Below are positions 33,598 through 41,454 of a stretch of DNA of 56,273 nucleotides, piece by piece; position 1 is the first letter of the stretch; each line of letters begins with the position of its first letter. The position numbers and the translations under genes were made by a program. The stretch spans positions 1-56,273 of the forward strand of contig JAHZAW010000034.1 in assembly GCA_019423725.1 (NCBI GenBank), read 5' to 3'. This DNA comes from Clostridiales bacterium (GTDB lineage: Bacteria; Bacillota; Clostridia; Lachnospirales; Anaerotignaceae). A model generated the notes under the pieces. That model was not told where the DNA came from. It saw only the letters and a list, made by a program, of their open reading frames with translations, and did no database searches.

Positions 33598-33611
33598 GAG
33601 GGGGCGTATAT

Positions 33612-34547
33612 ATGATTGAAAAAAGCGTTGTAATGGCTGGTGCCGGTACAATGGGGGCTTCGCTGGCACAGGTATATGCGAAAGCAGGTTACAAAACAGT
33701 GGTGTATGATATCGCGGACAATTGTCTAGAGAGGGGCAGACATCTCATAGAGATAAATGAGAAGACACTTGTGGACGAAGATATCATAACAGCAGAGGAG
33801 TCGGAAAAAATAATGTCGCTCATAACATTTACGACGGATAAGAGCTGTTTTTACGACTGCGGTCTTGTGGTGGAGTCCATAGTAGAGAACATGGACATCA
33901 AGAAAAATTTCTGGAAAGAAGTGAGTGCACTGGTTAAGGATGACACACTGCTTGCCACCAATACCAGCGGACTGCACATAACAGAGATAGCCGAGGCCGT
34001 TAAAAATCCGGAAAGATTTGTCGGACAGCACTGGCTGAATCCTCCGCATCTCCTTCCTTTGTGCGAGATAGTCGTAGGGGAGAAAACATCGGAAGATACG
34101 GTCAAAAAAATGAGACAGCTGGTAAATGAACTTGGCAAATCACCGGTGGTAGTCAAGGACATAAACGGATTTTTAATAAACAGGATACAATTTGCAGTCC
34201 TCAGGGAGGCGTTATATCTTGTGGAGACAGGAGCAGCGACGGTGGAGGACATAGACACCGTTATGAAGGCCGGAATGGGGCTCAGGTATGCGGCTTTAGG
34301 ACCATTTGGCGTGGCTGATTTCGGAGGACTGGATACATTCGACCACATAAACAGCTATCTTAATGAGTCTCTCTGTGATTCGAAGGAGGGAAGTCCTCTT
34401 TTAAGGAAAATGGTCGAGAAAGGAAAACTCGGCGTAAAAAGCGGAGAAGGCTTTTATGATTATTCGGGCGATAAGGCTGATAAGGCTGTCGCTCAGAGGG
34501 ATAAATTATACATAGAACTGGCTAAAACACTTTATTTCAAAAAATGA
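33612..34547 (+). CDS. 3-hydroxyacyl-CoA dehydrogenase-family protein
   Basis: A 311-residue two-domain dehydrogenase. The NAD site is VVMAGAGTMGASLAQVYAKA at the N-terminus, the catalytic His is in FVGQHWLNPPHLLPLCEIV (near 137), and the C-terminal helical domain ends with LGVKSGEGFYDY. Length and fold fit 3-hydroxybutyryl-CoA dehydrogenase, but the same family includes L-gulonate 3-dehydrogenase (lambda-crystallin) and L-carnitine dehydrogenase. HWLNPPHLLPLCE, in place of the usual HFFNPxxxMxLVE, argues against a plain beta-oxidation enzyme. GAGGGGG precedes the ATG, and ilvD follows by 12 bases. No thiolase or crotonase is nearby. Confidence 0.9.
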   Translation: MIEKSVVMAGAGTMGASLAQVYAKAGYKTVVYDIADNCLERGRHLIEINEKTLVDEDIITAEESEKIMSLITFTTDKSCFYDCGLVVESIVENMDIKKNFWKEVSALVKDDTLLATNTSGLHITEIAEAVKNPERFVGQHWLNPPHLLPLCEIVVGEKTSEDTVKKMRQLVNELGKSPVVVKDINGFLINRIQFAVLREALYLVETGAATVEDIDTVMKAGMGLRYAALGPFGVADFGGLDTFDHINSYLNESLCDSKEGSPLLRKMVEKGKLGVKSGEGFYDYSGDKADKAVAQRDKLYIELAKTLYFKK

Positions 34548-34559
34548 GGAGGAAAAAAC

Positions 34560-36227
34560 ATGCGCAGTGATTTAATGAAAAAGGGAACAGGAAGAATACC
34601 CCATCGTGCACTTATGAAGGCAACAGGACTTACAGACGAAGAAATATCAAGACCCATAATCGGCGTAGTAAACTCACAGAACGAATTTATACCTGGACAT
34701 ATCCATCTTGACACCATAGCTGAGGCAGTAAAGGCCGGGATCCGTATGGCAGGAGGAACACCCATCGAATTCCCCGCCATTGGAGTATGCGACGGTATAG
34801 CAATGAACCATGACGGTATGCATTTCTCACTTCCCAGCCGTGAGCATATAGCTGACTCCGTTGAGATCATGGCCACAGCCCATCCCGTAGACGGTATCGT
34901 ATTTATCCCTAACTGTGATAAGATCGTACCCGGTATGCTTATGGCAGCCTTAAGACTTAATGTTCCCGCCATATTCTGCAGCGGCGGCCCCATGCTTCCC
35001 GGTAAAGTAAATGGAAAGGCAGTTGCCCTTACGGACGCCTTTGAGGCACCTGGAGCCATCGAAGTAGGCAAACAGGACGAGAAATACGGAAGAGCCATTG
35101 AGGATTATTCATGTCCCGGATGTGGAAGCTGTGCAGGTCTTTTCACAGCCAACTCCATGAACTGCCTTACAGAGATACTTGGTATGGCACTTCCCGGAAA
35201 CGGAACGATCCCCGCTGTATATGCAGAGAGAGTAAGACTTGCAAAACATACAGGTATGAAGATCATGGAACTTGTTGAAAGAGACATCAAACCCAGAGAT
35301 ATCGTAACAGATAAATCCATACATAACGGACTTGTATGCGATATGGCCATGGGATGCTCAACAAATACTATCCTTCATCTTCCCGCCATTGCCCATGAAG
35401 CAGGCATCAAGGTAGACCTCAAGGATGTAAACAACATCAGTGACGCAATACCTCATCTTGTAAAGATCAACCCCGCCGGAACCCACTTCATCGTAGATAT
35501 TTACGAAGCTGGCGGACTGAGTGCAGTACTTAAGAGACTTGACAGCTATGGATATATAGACACATCAGTTATGACAGCCACAGGAAAGACCATGGCTGAA
35601 AACATAGCGGACACAGTTATCCTTAATGATGACGTTATCCGTACAAAGGAAACAGCATATTCACAGACAGGCGGACTTGCAGTCCTCTGGGGAAATATCT
35701 GCCCTGACGGTGCCGTTGTCAAGAGAGGAGCCGTACTTCCCAACATGCTCGTACATGAAGGCCCCGCAAAATGCTTTGACAGCGAGGAAGAATGTATCGA
35801 AGGCCTTTTAGCAGGAAAGGTTGTTGACGGAGACGTTGTAGTAGTACGTTATGAAGGACCTAAGGGAGGCCCTGGAATGAGAGAGATGCTTTCACCCACA
35901 GCTACCCTTGCAGGTATGGGACTTGACAGCACATGCGCCCTCATTACAGACGGACGTTTCAGCGGTGTTTCAAGGGGAGCTTCCATCGGACATATTTCAC
36001 CTGAGGCAGCTTCAGGCGGACTTTTAAGACTTATCAAGGACGGAGACATCATTTCCATCGATATCCCCAACCACTCCCTTGAACTCAAGGTTTCCGATGA
36101 GGAGATAGCTAAGAGAGAGGCTGAATTTGTGCCCCATAAACTTAAAGAGGTATCCAGCTTCCTTAAGAGATACAGAAGCATCGTATCATCAGCCAGCGAA
36201 GGCGCTATACTTAAGGTAGAAGAATAA
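34560..36227 (+). CDS. ilvD: Dihydroxy-acid dehydratase (IlvD/Edd family)
   Basis: A 555-residue dehydratase. IlvD removes water from 2,3-dihydroxy-isovalerate or -3-methylvalerate in valine/isoleucine synthesis and uses an iron-sulfur cluster. Cluster-type cysteines are in IPNCDKIVPGM (near 120), CPGCGSCAGLFTANSM (near 188) and MGCSTNT (near 264). The C-terminal segment ITDGRFSGVSRGASIGHISPEAA is characteristic. AGGAGG precedes the ATG. No other branched-chain genes are nearby; the partners are a hydroxyacyl-CoA-dehydrogenase-like gene and a FadR-type regulator. A sugar-acid dehydratase role is therefore possible, though the sequence looks like ordinary IlvD. Codon use suggests high expression. 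Confidence 0.93.
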   Translation: MRSDLMKKGTGRIPHRALMKATGLTDEEISRPIIGVVNSQNEFIPGHIHLDTIAEAVKAGIRMAGGTPIEFPAIGVCDGIAMNHDGMHFSLPSREHIADSVEIMATAHPVDGIVFIPNCDKIVPGMLMAALRLNVPAIFCSGGPMLPGKVNGKAVALTDAFEAPGAIEVGKQDEKYGRAIEDYSCPGCGSCAGLFTANSMNCLTEILGMALPGNGTIPAVYAERVRLAKHTGMKIMELVERDIKPRDIVTDKSIHNGLVCDMAMGCSTNTILHLPAIAHEAGIKVDLKDVNNISDAIPHLVKINPAGTHFIVDIYEAGGLSAVLKRLDSYGYIDTSVMTATGKTMAENIADTVILNDDVIRTKETAYSQTGGLAVLWGNICPDGAVVKRGAVLPNMLVHEGPAKCFDSEEECIEGLLAGKVVDGDVVVVRYEGPKGGPGMREMLSPTATLAGMGLDSTCALITDGRFSGVSRGASIGHISPEAASGGLLRLIKDGDIISIDIPNHSLELKVSDEEIAKREAEFVPHKLKEVSSFLKRYRSIVSSASEGAILKVEE

Positions 36228-36241
36228 TTAAGACAATATAT

Positions 36242-36267
36242 GCCGGCTCATTTGAGCCGGCTTTTTT
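36242..36267 (+). terminator. Terminator after ilvD
   Basis: Perfect stem GCCGGCTCA / TGAGCCGGC, followed by six T. Confidence 0.93.
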
Positions 36268-36502
36268 AGTTGAAAACAGTTTTTAGTGGATAAATAAAGA
36301 TATCTGTGGAAAAAGATATAAATAAAATTTTTATCCACAGAACATATAAAAATTCCAGAGCCTTGGTGCAGGTTTCAACGGCTCTTTGGTGCGGATTGAA
36401 ATATTTACGGCTTTCCGGGGTTAAGTATAATAAATGAGTTCAGAATTTGATGGAAAAAGGGGATAAGTCCGGGACTTTTGTGGATAGGATATAATTAAAA
36501 TA
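36268..36502. other. Intergenic region with a group of DnaA-box-like 9-mers
   Basis: No gene is seen. A perfect DnaA box TTATCCACA lies at 36331-36339. One-mismatch versions are at 36285-36293 (AGTGGATAA), 36305-36313 (TGTGGAAAA) and 36479-36487 (TGTGGATAG). There is no dnaA, dnaN or AT-rich unwinding element, so this is not read as an origin. Confidence 0.4.
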
Positions 36503-36528
36503 TAAAAACTCCGGAGAGGGTCCGGAGC
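36503..36528 (-). terminator. Terminator of the DUF4364 gene
   Basis: On the minus strand: AGCTCCGGA / TCCGGAGT, then TTTTATATTTTAATT, directly after the stop codon. Confidence 0.85.
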
Positions 36529-37119
36529 TTAAAGGTTTTCTTTTTTAATAGTTATGGGTTTGGGATCATTTTTTGTTTTTTCGTCAGGCTCGGTGGCAAG
36601 GGTGAGCATTATTTTTCCGTAAAGGTCCACCACATTGCTTTTCCAGTTCCTGCAGATGGTTCGTGCCTGATCCTTTGTGGCCACATTTACGCTCAGCTCC
36701 ATAAGGGAGGTGGTGCCGTCGCTGTCATATACTCCGCATTTAACGGTGTATTCATTGTTCATTTCCTGAAAATAGTTGGCCGTGACAGCATATTCAGCCC
36801 TGATGCGCTTGGAATTTTCCTTGGCATAGGTGTTGATAACAGATTTGGCATAATTGGATATATGCTTTATAAAATAATTCAGCGTGTCTTCACCGTCGGT
36901 GGTTATGGTGTAACGGGTGCTGTTGTTTTCGGTGGTCATCTCAAGAAGCCCGCTTTCAACCAGTTCAGAAAGATACTGCTGTACACTGAAATAATCCATC
37001 AGATTTTTCTCAAGGGCAAACTGACAAATCTCACTGTTTGATAGGGGAATTTCGATTTTTTCGATTAAATACAATATTATGAGCTTGTTTTCCGCAAGAG
37101 CCCGTGTATTGTCATACAT
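36529..37119 (-). CDS. DUF4364-family protein
   Basis: A 196-residue protein of DUF4364, a family common in Clostridia. The first 80 residues look like a winged helix (NSEICQFALEKNLMDYFSVQQYLSELVESGLLE), which suggests DNA binding, followed by an alpha/beta domain. The function is not established. I take the ATG at 37119 because GGCGGTGG lies just upstream; an alternative start three codons earlier has no better site. It is followed by its own terminator and preceded on the same strand by the radical SAM gene. Confidence 0.88.
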   Translation of the reverse strand: MYDNTRALAENKLIILYLIEKIEIPLSNSEICQFALEKNLMDYFSVQQYLSELVESGLLEMTTENNSTRYTITTDGEDTLNYFIKHISNYAKSVINTYAKENSKRIRAEYAVTANYFQEMNNEYTVKCGVYDSDGTTSLMELSVNVATKDQARTICRNWKSNVVDLYGKIMLTLATEPDEKTKNDPKPITIKKENL

Positions 37120-37192
37120 ATAGACCACCGCCGCTGATTTTGATTGAACTTAGAATTATATTATAAACTATTATATATTATTATACAATTAT

Positions 37193-38101
37193 CTATTTCA
37201 ACAATTTTCCCTGATAACTTTCATATAATTTCATTTTCCTGTGTATTTCGTTCAAAACTCCCCGCTTATCCATGCTCCATTCCGGCAAAATGAGCTCATT
37301 TCTGTTGCCGTCTCCCGTAAGTCTGTGGATGACCACATTGGGAGGCAGGTGCTCTATCATATCTATGACCGTGTCCGTGTACTCGTCCCTGGTCATTATA
37401 TGGAACGGCTCCTTAAGATACATTTCGTGGAGCCTTGTGCCCCTTATGACATGTAGCAGCTGCAGCTTTATGCCGTCTGTCCCGGCGCCTGCGGCAAACA
37501 TCACGGAGTTTTCCATGTCCTCCCTTGTCTCTCCCGGAAGCCCCAGTATTATGTGGGTCACGGTCTCTATGCCCCTGTCCTTCATCTTTTTCATGGCCTG
37601 AAGGTAGACCTCATTTTTATATCCTCGGTTTATGAGCTCAGCCGTATCCTCACGGGATGTCTGAAGGCCGAATTCCACCCACAGATATGTCCTTTTGCTC
37701 AGTCTCTCCAGAAGGTCAGCCACATCATCACCCATGCAGTCGGGCCTTGTGGCTATGGCTATGCCGCTGATCCAGGGGCAGGAGAGAGCCTGCATATATT
37801 TTTCCTCCAAAACATCAACGGGGGCGTAGGTGTTTGTAAATGCCTGAAAATAGGCTATATATTTAGCGTCAGGCCATTTATGGGATATTTTTTCCCTGGA
37901 TATCTCAAGCTGTCTGGCGATGGGTATATCCGCCGAGGGCGCAAAGTCTCCCGAGCCGCTGCCGCTGCAGAATATACAGCCGCCCCAGCTTACCTTTCCG
38001 TCTCTGTTGGGACAGGAAAAACCGGCGTTTACAGACAGCTTGACGGTCTTGGCGCCAAGCTTTTCTTTGAGATGGTCGCTTAGTGAATTATATGGTTTCA
38101 T
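37193..38101 (-). CDS. TIGR01212-family radical SAM protein
   Basis: A 302-residue radical SAM enzyme of the TIGR01212 (YhcC) family. The cluster cysteines are spaced as in that family, in SCPNRDGKVSWGGCIFC (near 22-38), rather than the simple CxxxCxxC. FGLQTSREDTAELINRGYKN and ILGLPGETREDMENSV follow further in. The reaction is not established; the family is near the Elp3-like group. I take the ATG at 38101, six bases after GGAGGT, not the start 11 codons upstream. Its 5' end is divergent from recD2. Confidence 0.9.
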   Translation of the reverse strand: MKPYNSLSDHLKEKLGAKTVKLSVNAGFSCPNRDGKVSWGGCIFCSGSGSGDFAPSADIPIARQLEISREKISHKWPDAKYIAYFQAFTNTYAPVDVLEEKYMQALSCPWISGIAIATRPDCMGDDVADLLERLSKRTYLWVEFGLQTSREDTAELINRGYKNEVYLQAMKKMKDRGIETVTHIILGLPGETREDMENSVMFAAGAGTDGIKLQLLHVIRGTRLHEMYLKEPFHIMTRDEYTDTVIDMIEHLPPNVVIHRLTGDGNRNELILPEWSMDKRGVLNEIHRKMKLYESYQGKLLK

Positions 38102-38209
38102 GATCATACCTCCGTTTATATAATAACCGTTCAAGGCCTGTTTGTAAAATTGAATTTAATATGATATTATTAAATGTATATCTAAACTAAAGGAAAGGAG
38201 GCGCCTGAA

Positions 38210-40477
38210 ATGGACGACAGTATGACCCTTGAGGGCAGTGTGGAAGATATCATTTTTTATAATGACGACAATGGATATGCTGTATTCGAGTTCAAATCCG
38301 ATGACGGAGATGAGCTCACCTGTGTCGGCACTGTGCCCCAGATAAGGAAGGGCGATCTGTTCAAGCTCACCGGAGGAATGGTCATCCATCCATCCTATGG
38401 GCTCCAGTTCAAAATAGAATACTATGAACGTACTGTGCCCACGACGGCAGCCTCCATCGAGAAATACCTTGCCTCAGGAGCGGTCAAGGGCATAGGTCCT
38501 AAGACCGCTAAAAAAATAGTGGATAAATTCGGGGCAGCCACCTTCTATGTCATAGAGGAAAAGTTCGACAGACTGGTGGAAATAACGGGTATAACCTATG
38601 ATAAGGCCCTTGCAGTGCATAATTCATTCTGCTCCCAGAGGGACATAAGGAAGGTCATGCTCTATCTTCAGGAATTTGGAGTAACGGCATCCTTAGCCAT
38701 GAAAATATATAAAAAATACGGCTACAGGACCATAGATATAATAAAGGAAAACCCCTACAGGCCGGCGGAGGACATAAACGGCATAGGCTTTAAGACCGCC
38801 GACAGGATAGCCGCCTCCATGGGCATACCCCAGGATTCGGAACATAGGATAAAGGCCGGCATAAAGTACATTCTCAATAACTCCCTTACGGATGGAAACG
38901 TATTCATGCCCAGGGAGGAGCTTTTGGAAAAGGCCGCTGAGACACTGTCAGTGGACAGGGAAACGGCCGATAATTATTTGAGGGAAATGCAGATAGAACA
39001 TAAGGTGCTGAATGAGAACATTGAAGGCATAGACGCCGTATATCTTATGCCAATGTATTATTCCGAGGTATCCGCTGCCAAGAAGCTTCTGGAGCTGTCA
39101 TTTTTCCATGATGAAACGGACATGAAGGAAATAGACGCCAAAATAGATGAGGTAGAGGACAGGACCGGCATATTTTTGGCCAAACAGCAGAGAGAGGCTG
39201 TCATAGAGGCCATGAAAGAGGGAGTGCTCGTAATAACCGGAGGTCCCGGAACGGGCAAGACCACCATAATACATACGATAATACAGATATTCCGCTCCCT
39301 GGGACTTGAGATAGCCCTTGCGGCTCCCACGGGAAGGGCCGCCAAGAGGATGACGGAAGCCACGGGAGCAGAGGCCAAGACCATACACAGGATGCTTGGT
39401 GTGGCCTATAATGACGATGAAAACGGAAGACAGAAGTTTGAGAAAAACGAAAGCGACCCCATAGAGGCGGATGTGGTCATAATTGATGAGGCCTCCATGG
39501 TGGATATGCAGCTTTTCAACAGCCTTTTGAAGGCCATAGAGCCGGGGACCAGGCTCATCCTTGTGGGAGACTCCAGCCAGCTGCCATCGGTGGCCGCGGG
39601 AAATGTTTTAAAGGACATAATAAAGAGCGGCAGGATAAAGGTAGTGCGTCTTACTGAAATATTCAGACAGGCCAGGGAAAGCGCCATAATAATGAATGCC
39701 CACAGGATAAATGAGGGCATAGAGCCGGTAATGAATGAAAAGGGTACGGATTTCTTCTTTGTGAGCGCACCCTATGCCCAGGACATACCCAGGAAAATAG
39801 TGGAGCTCATCACAAAAAGACTGCCGGGATTTACTGGACTGGACCCATTTACGGACATGCAGGTTTTGACACCCATGAGAAAGGGAGACATCGGAGCGGC
39901 GGGGCTCAATAAGACCCTTAGGGCTGCCCTTAATCCTCCGTCTAAATCCAAGGCGGAATATGAGTCTTCCACGGGATTTTTCCGGGAAGGCGACAAGGTG
40001 ATGCAGATAAAAAATAATTACAATATCGCCTGGAAAATAGAAAACGAATATGGGAAGGTCATCGAGGATGGAACGGGCATATATAACGGAGACATAGGCA
40101 CCGTTAAAAAGATAGATAAACAGGCGGAGACGCTGACGGTGATATTTGACGATATGAGACAGGCGGTATATGAGTTTTCGGCCCTGGAGGAGCTGGAGGG
40201 CGCCTATGCGGTGACCATACATAAATCCCAGGGAAGTGAATATCCCGTTGTCATAATACCCATACACAGCGGGCCGCCCATGCTGCTTTCAAGGAATCTG
40301 CTTTATACGGCAGTGACCAGGGCTAAAAAGCTGGTAGTCATAGTTGGGCTCAAGTCAGCGGTCAACAGGATGGTGGCAAACGACAGGGAGGTCAGCAGGT
40401 ATTCGGGCCTGGCCTGCAGGCTCAACAGCCTTTGGGATTTTATGATCGAGGATGGCGGAGAAAAGCCGGATAAATAG
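38210..40477 (+). CDS. recD2: RecD2-type ATP-dependent DNA helicase
   Basis: A 755-residue SF1B helicase of the RecD2 group found without RecBC. An N-terminal OB-like domain (residues 1-75) is followed by tandem helix-hairpin-helix motifs (GIGPKTAKKIVDKFG, GIGFKTADRIA). The Walker A GGPGTGKTTIIH is near 346, Walker B VVIIDEASMVD near 425 and the C-terminal motif AVTIHKSQGSEYPVVI near 670. It unwinds DNA 5' to 3' and acts in repair or recombination. AAAGGAGG precedes the ATG. The comF-like gene follows by 79 bases. Confidence 0.96.
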   Translation: MDDSMTLEGSVEDIIFYNDDNGYAVFEFKSDDGDELTCVGTVPQIRKGDLFKLTGGMVIHPSYGLQFKIEYYERTVPTTAASIEKYLASGAVKGIGPKTAKKIVDKFGAATFYVIEEKFDRLVEITGITYDKALAVHNSFCSQRDIRKVMLYLQEFGVTASLAMKIYKKYGYRTIDIIKENPYRPAEDINGIGFKTADRIAASMGIPQDSEHRIKAGIKYILNNSLTDGNVFMPREELLEKAAETLSVDRETADNYLREMQIEHKVLNENIEGIDAVYLMPMYYSEVSAAKKLLELSFFHDETDMKEIDAKIDEVEDRTGIFLAKQQREAVIEAMKEGVLVITGGPGTGKTTIIHTIIQIFRSLGLEIALAAPTGRAAKRMTEATGAEAKTIHRMLGVAYNDDENGRQKFEKNESDPIEADVVIIDEASMVDMQLFNSLLKAIEPGTRLILVGDSSQLPSVAAGNVLKDIIKSGRIKVVRLTEIFRQARESAIIMNAHRINEGIEPVMNEKGTDFFFVSAPYAQDIPRKIVELITKRLPGFTGLDPFTDMQVLTPMRKGDIGAAGLNKTLRAALNPPSKSKAEYESSTGFFREGDKVMQIKNNYNIAWKIENEYGKVIEDGTGIYNGDIGTVKKIDKQAETLTVIFDDMRQAVYEFSALEELEGAYAVTIHKSQGSEYPVVIIPIHSGPPMLLSRNLLYTAVTRAKKLVVIVGLKSAVNRMVANDREVSRYSGLACRLNSLWDFMIEDGGEKPDK

Positions 40478-40556
40478 GAAGCGTAAGCAGGTATAAATAA
40501 GATGCACAAAAGAGGACAGAGGAGCTCTACAGCGTTATAAAAGAGGCGTATGGACC

Positions 40557-41315
40557 ATGGCAGGAAGGGAAAACTACGGGATAAAAAGAAATTTATCAAA
40601 TTTATCCCTGGCCAAAAGAGCAGTTGAATATATCATTGAACTCATATATCCGGAAAGCTGCATATTCTGCCGGGAGCCCGTTGAGAGGAACTCGCCGGAA
40701 CGCTATATATGCAGGAACTGTCTTGATGACCTGCCGGAACTGCCCTTTGATGAGAGGCTTAAGGAAAGGTATGATGAGCCAGATGGCTGTTATGAGATAC
40801 CAGGCCTCAGCATTTATGAATACAGGAGCATAAGGGACACCATATTCAGATTCAAGTATGACGGGTTCAAGAGATATGGCCGGATACTTGGGGAAATAAT
40901 GGCGGATTATGTTCTGGAAAATGATCTTAAGATGATACTTGAGGCCGATATGGTAGTACCTGTACCGTTATGGAAGGGCAAGGAAAAGACCAGAGGCTTC
41001 AACCAGGCGGCGCTTATGGCTGAAAGGTTTTCGGAGATAACGGGCATACCCTATGCTGATGACATCATAATAAGGGTGAGGGATACGGTTCCGCAAAGCA
41101 GCCTGCGCAGACACCAAAGAAACGCCAACATCAGCTCAGCCTTCAGGGTGATAGATGAAGACAGGGTCAGGGATAAGAAAATACTTCTGTTGGATGATAT
41201 TTATACAACTGGAAGCACCATAAAGGAATGTGCCAAAAATTTTTATGTATTGGGAGCGGAAAGGGTAATGTATATCGCCCTGGCCGGTTCTGAGGAGCAT
41301 GACGAGGATATATAA
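40557..41315 (+). CDS. comF: ComF-family phosphoribosyltransferase-like protein
   Basis: A 252-residue ComF homologue. An N-terminal zinc-ribbon uses CIFCREP and CRNC (near 35-60). The C-terminal PRTase domain holds KEKTRGFNQAALMAE (near 140) and the PRPP loop ILLLDDIYTTGSTIKECA (near 207). In naturally competent bacteria ComFC helps DNA uptake at the inner membrane, but homologues occur widely without competence. AGAGG lies about ten bases before the ATG. It probably shares a transcript with recD2. Confidence 0.92.
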   Translation: MAGRENYGIKRNLSNLSLAKRAVEYIIELIYPESCIFCREPVERNSPERYICRNCLDDLPELPFDERLKERYDEPDGCYEIPGLSIYEYRSIRDTIFRFKYDGFKRYGRILGEIMADYVLENDLKMILEADMVVPVPLWKGKEKTRGFNQAALMAERFSEITGIPYADDIIIRVRDTVPQSSLRRHQRNANISSAFRVIDEDRVRDKKILLLDDIYTTGSTIKECAKNFYVLGAERVMYIALAGSEEHDEDI

Positions 41316-41336
41316 AATAATAAGGACAGTTTTTTT

Positions 41337-41370
41337 AGGACTTCGGATAAAATTTATCCGGGGTCCTTTG
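41337..41370 (+). terminator. Terminator after comF
   Basis: Interrupted stem AGGAC-CGGATAAA / TTTATCCG-GTCCT, followed by TTTGTATTTT. Confidence 0.8.
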
Positions 41371-41454
41371 TATTTTCATCATAATGGAATTATAATGCCC
41401 GCCGCTGAATAAATTGTTAAAGGGATTGTCCCGAATACGAAAGGAGCGGTGAAA

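Noticed and set aside
36268..36502. DnaA boxes as a replication origin
   Set aside because: No dnaA, dnaN, recF or AT-rich unwinding region is nearby and only one box is perfect.
40557..41315. comF as evidence of a natural-competence locus
   Set aside because: ComF-type proteins are widespread without competence, and no comE, comG or pilus genes are present.
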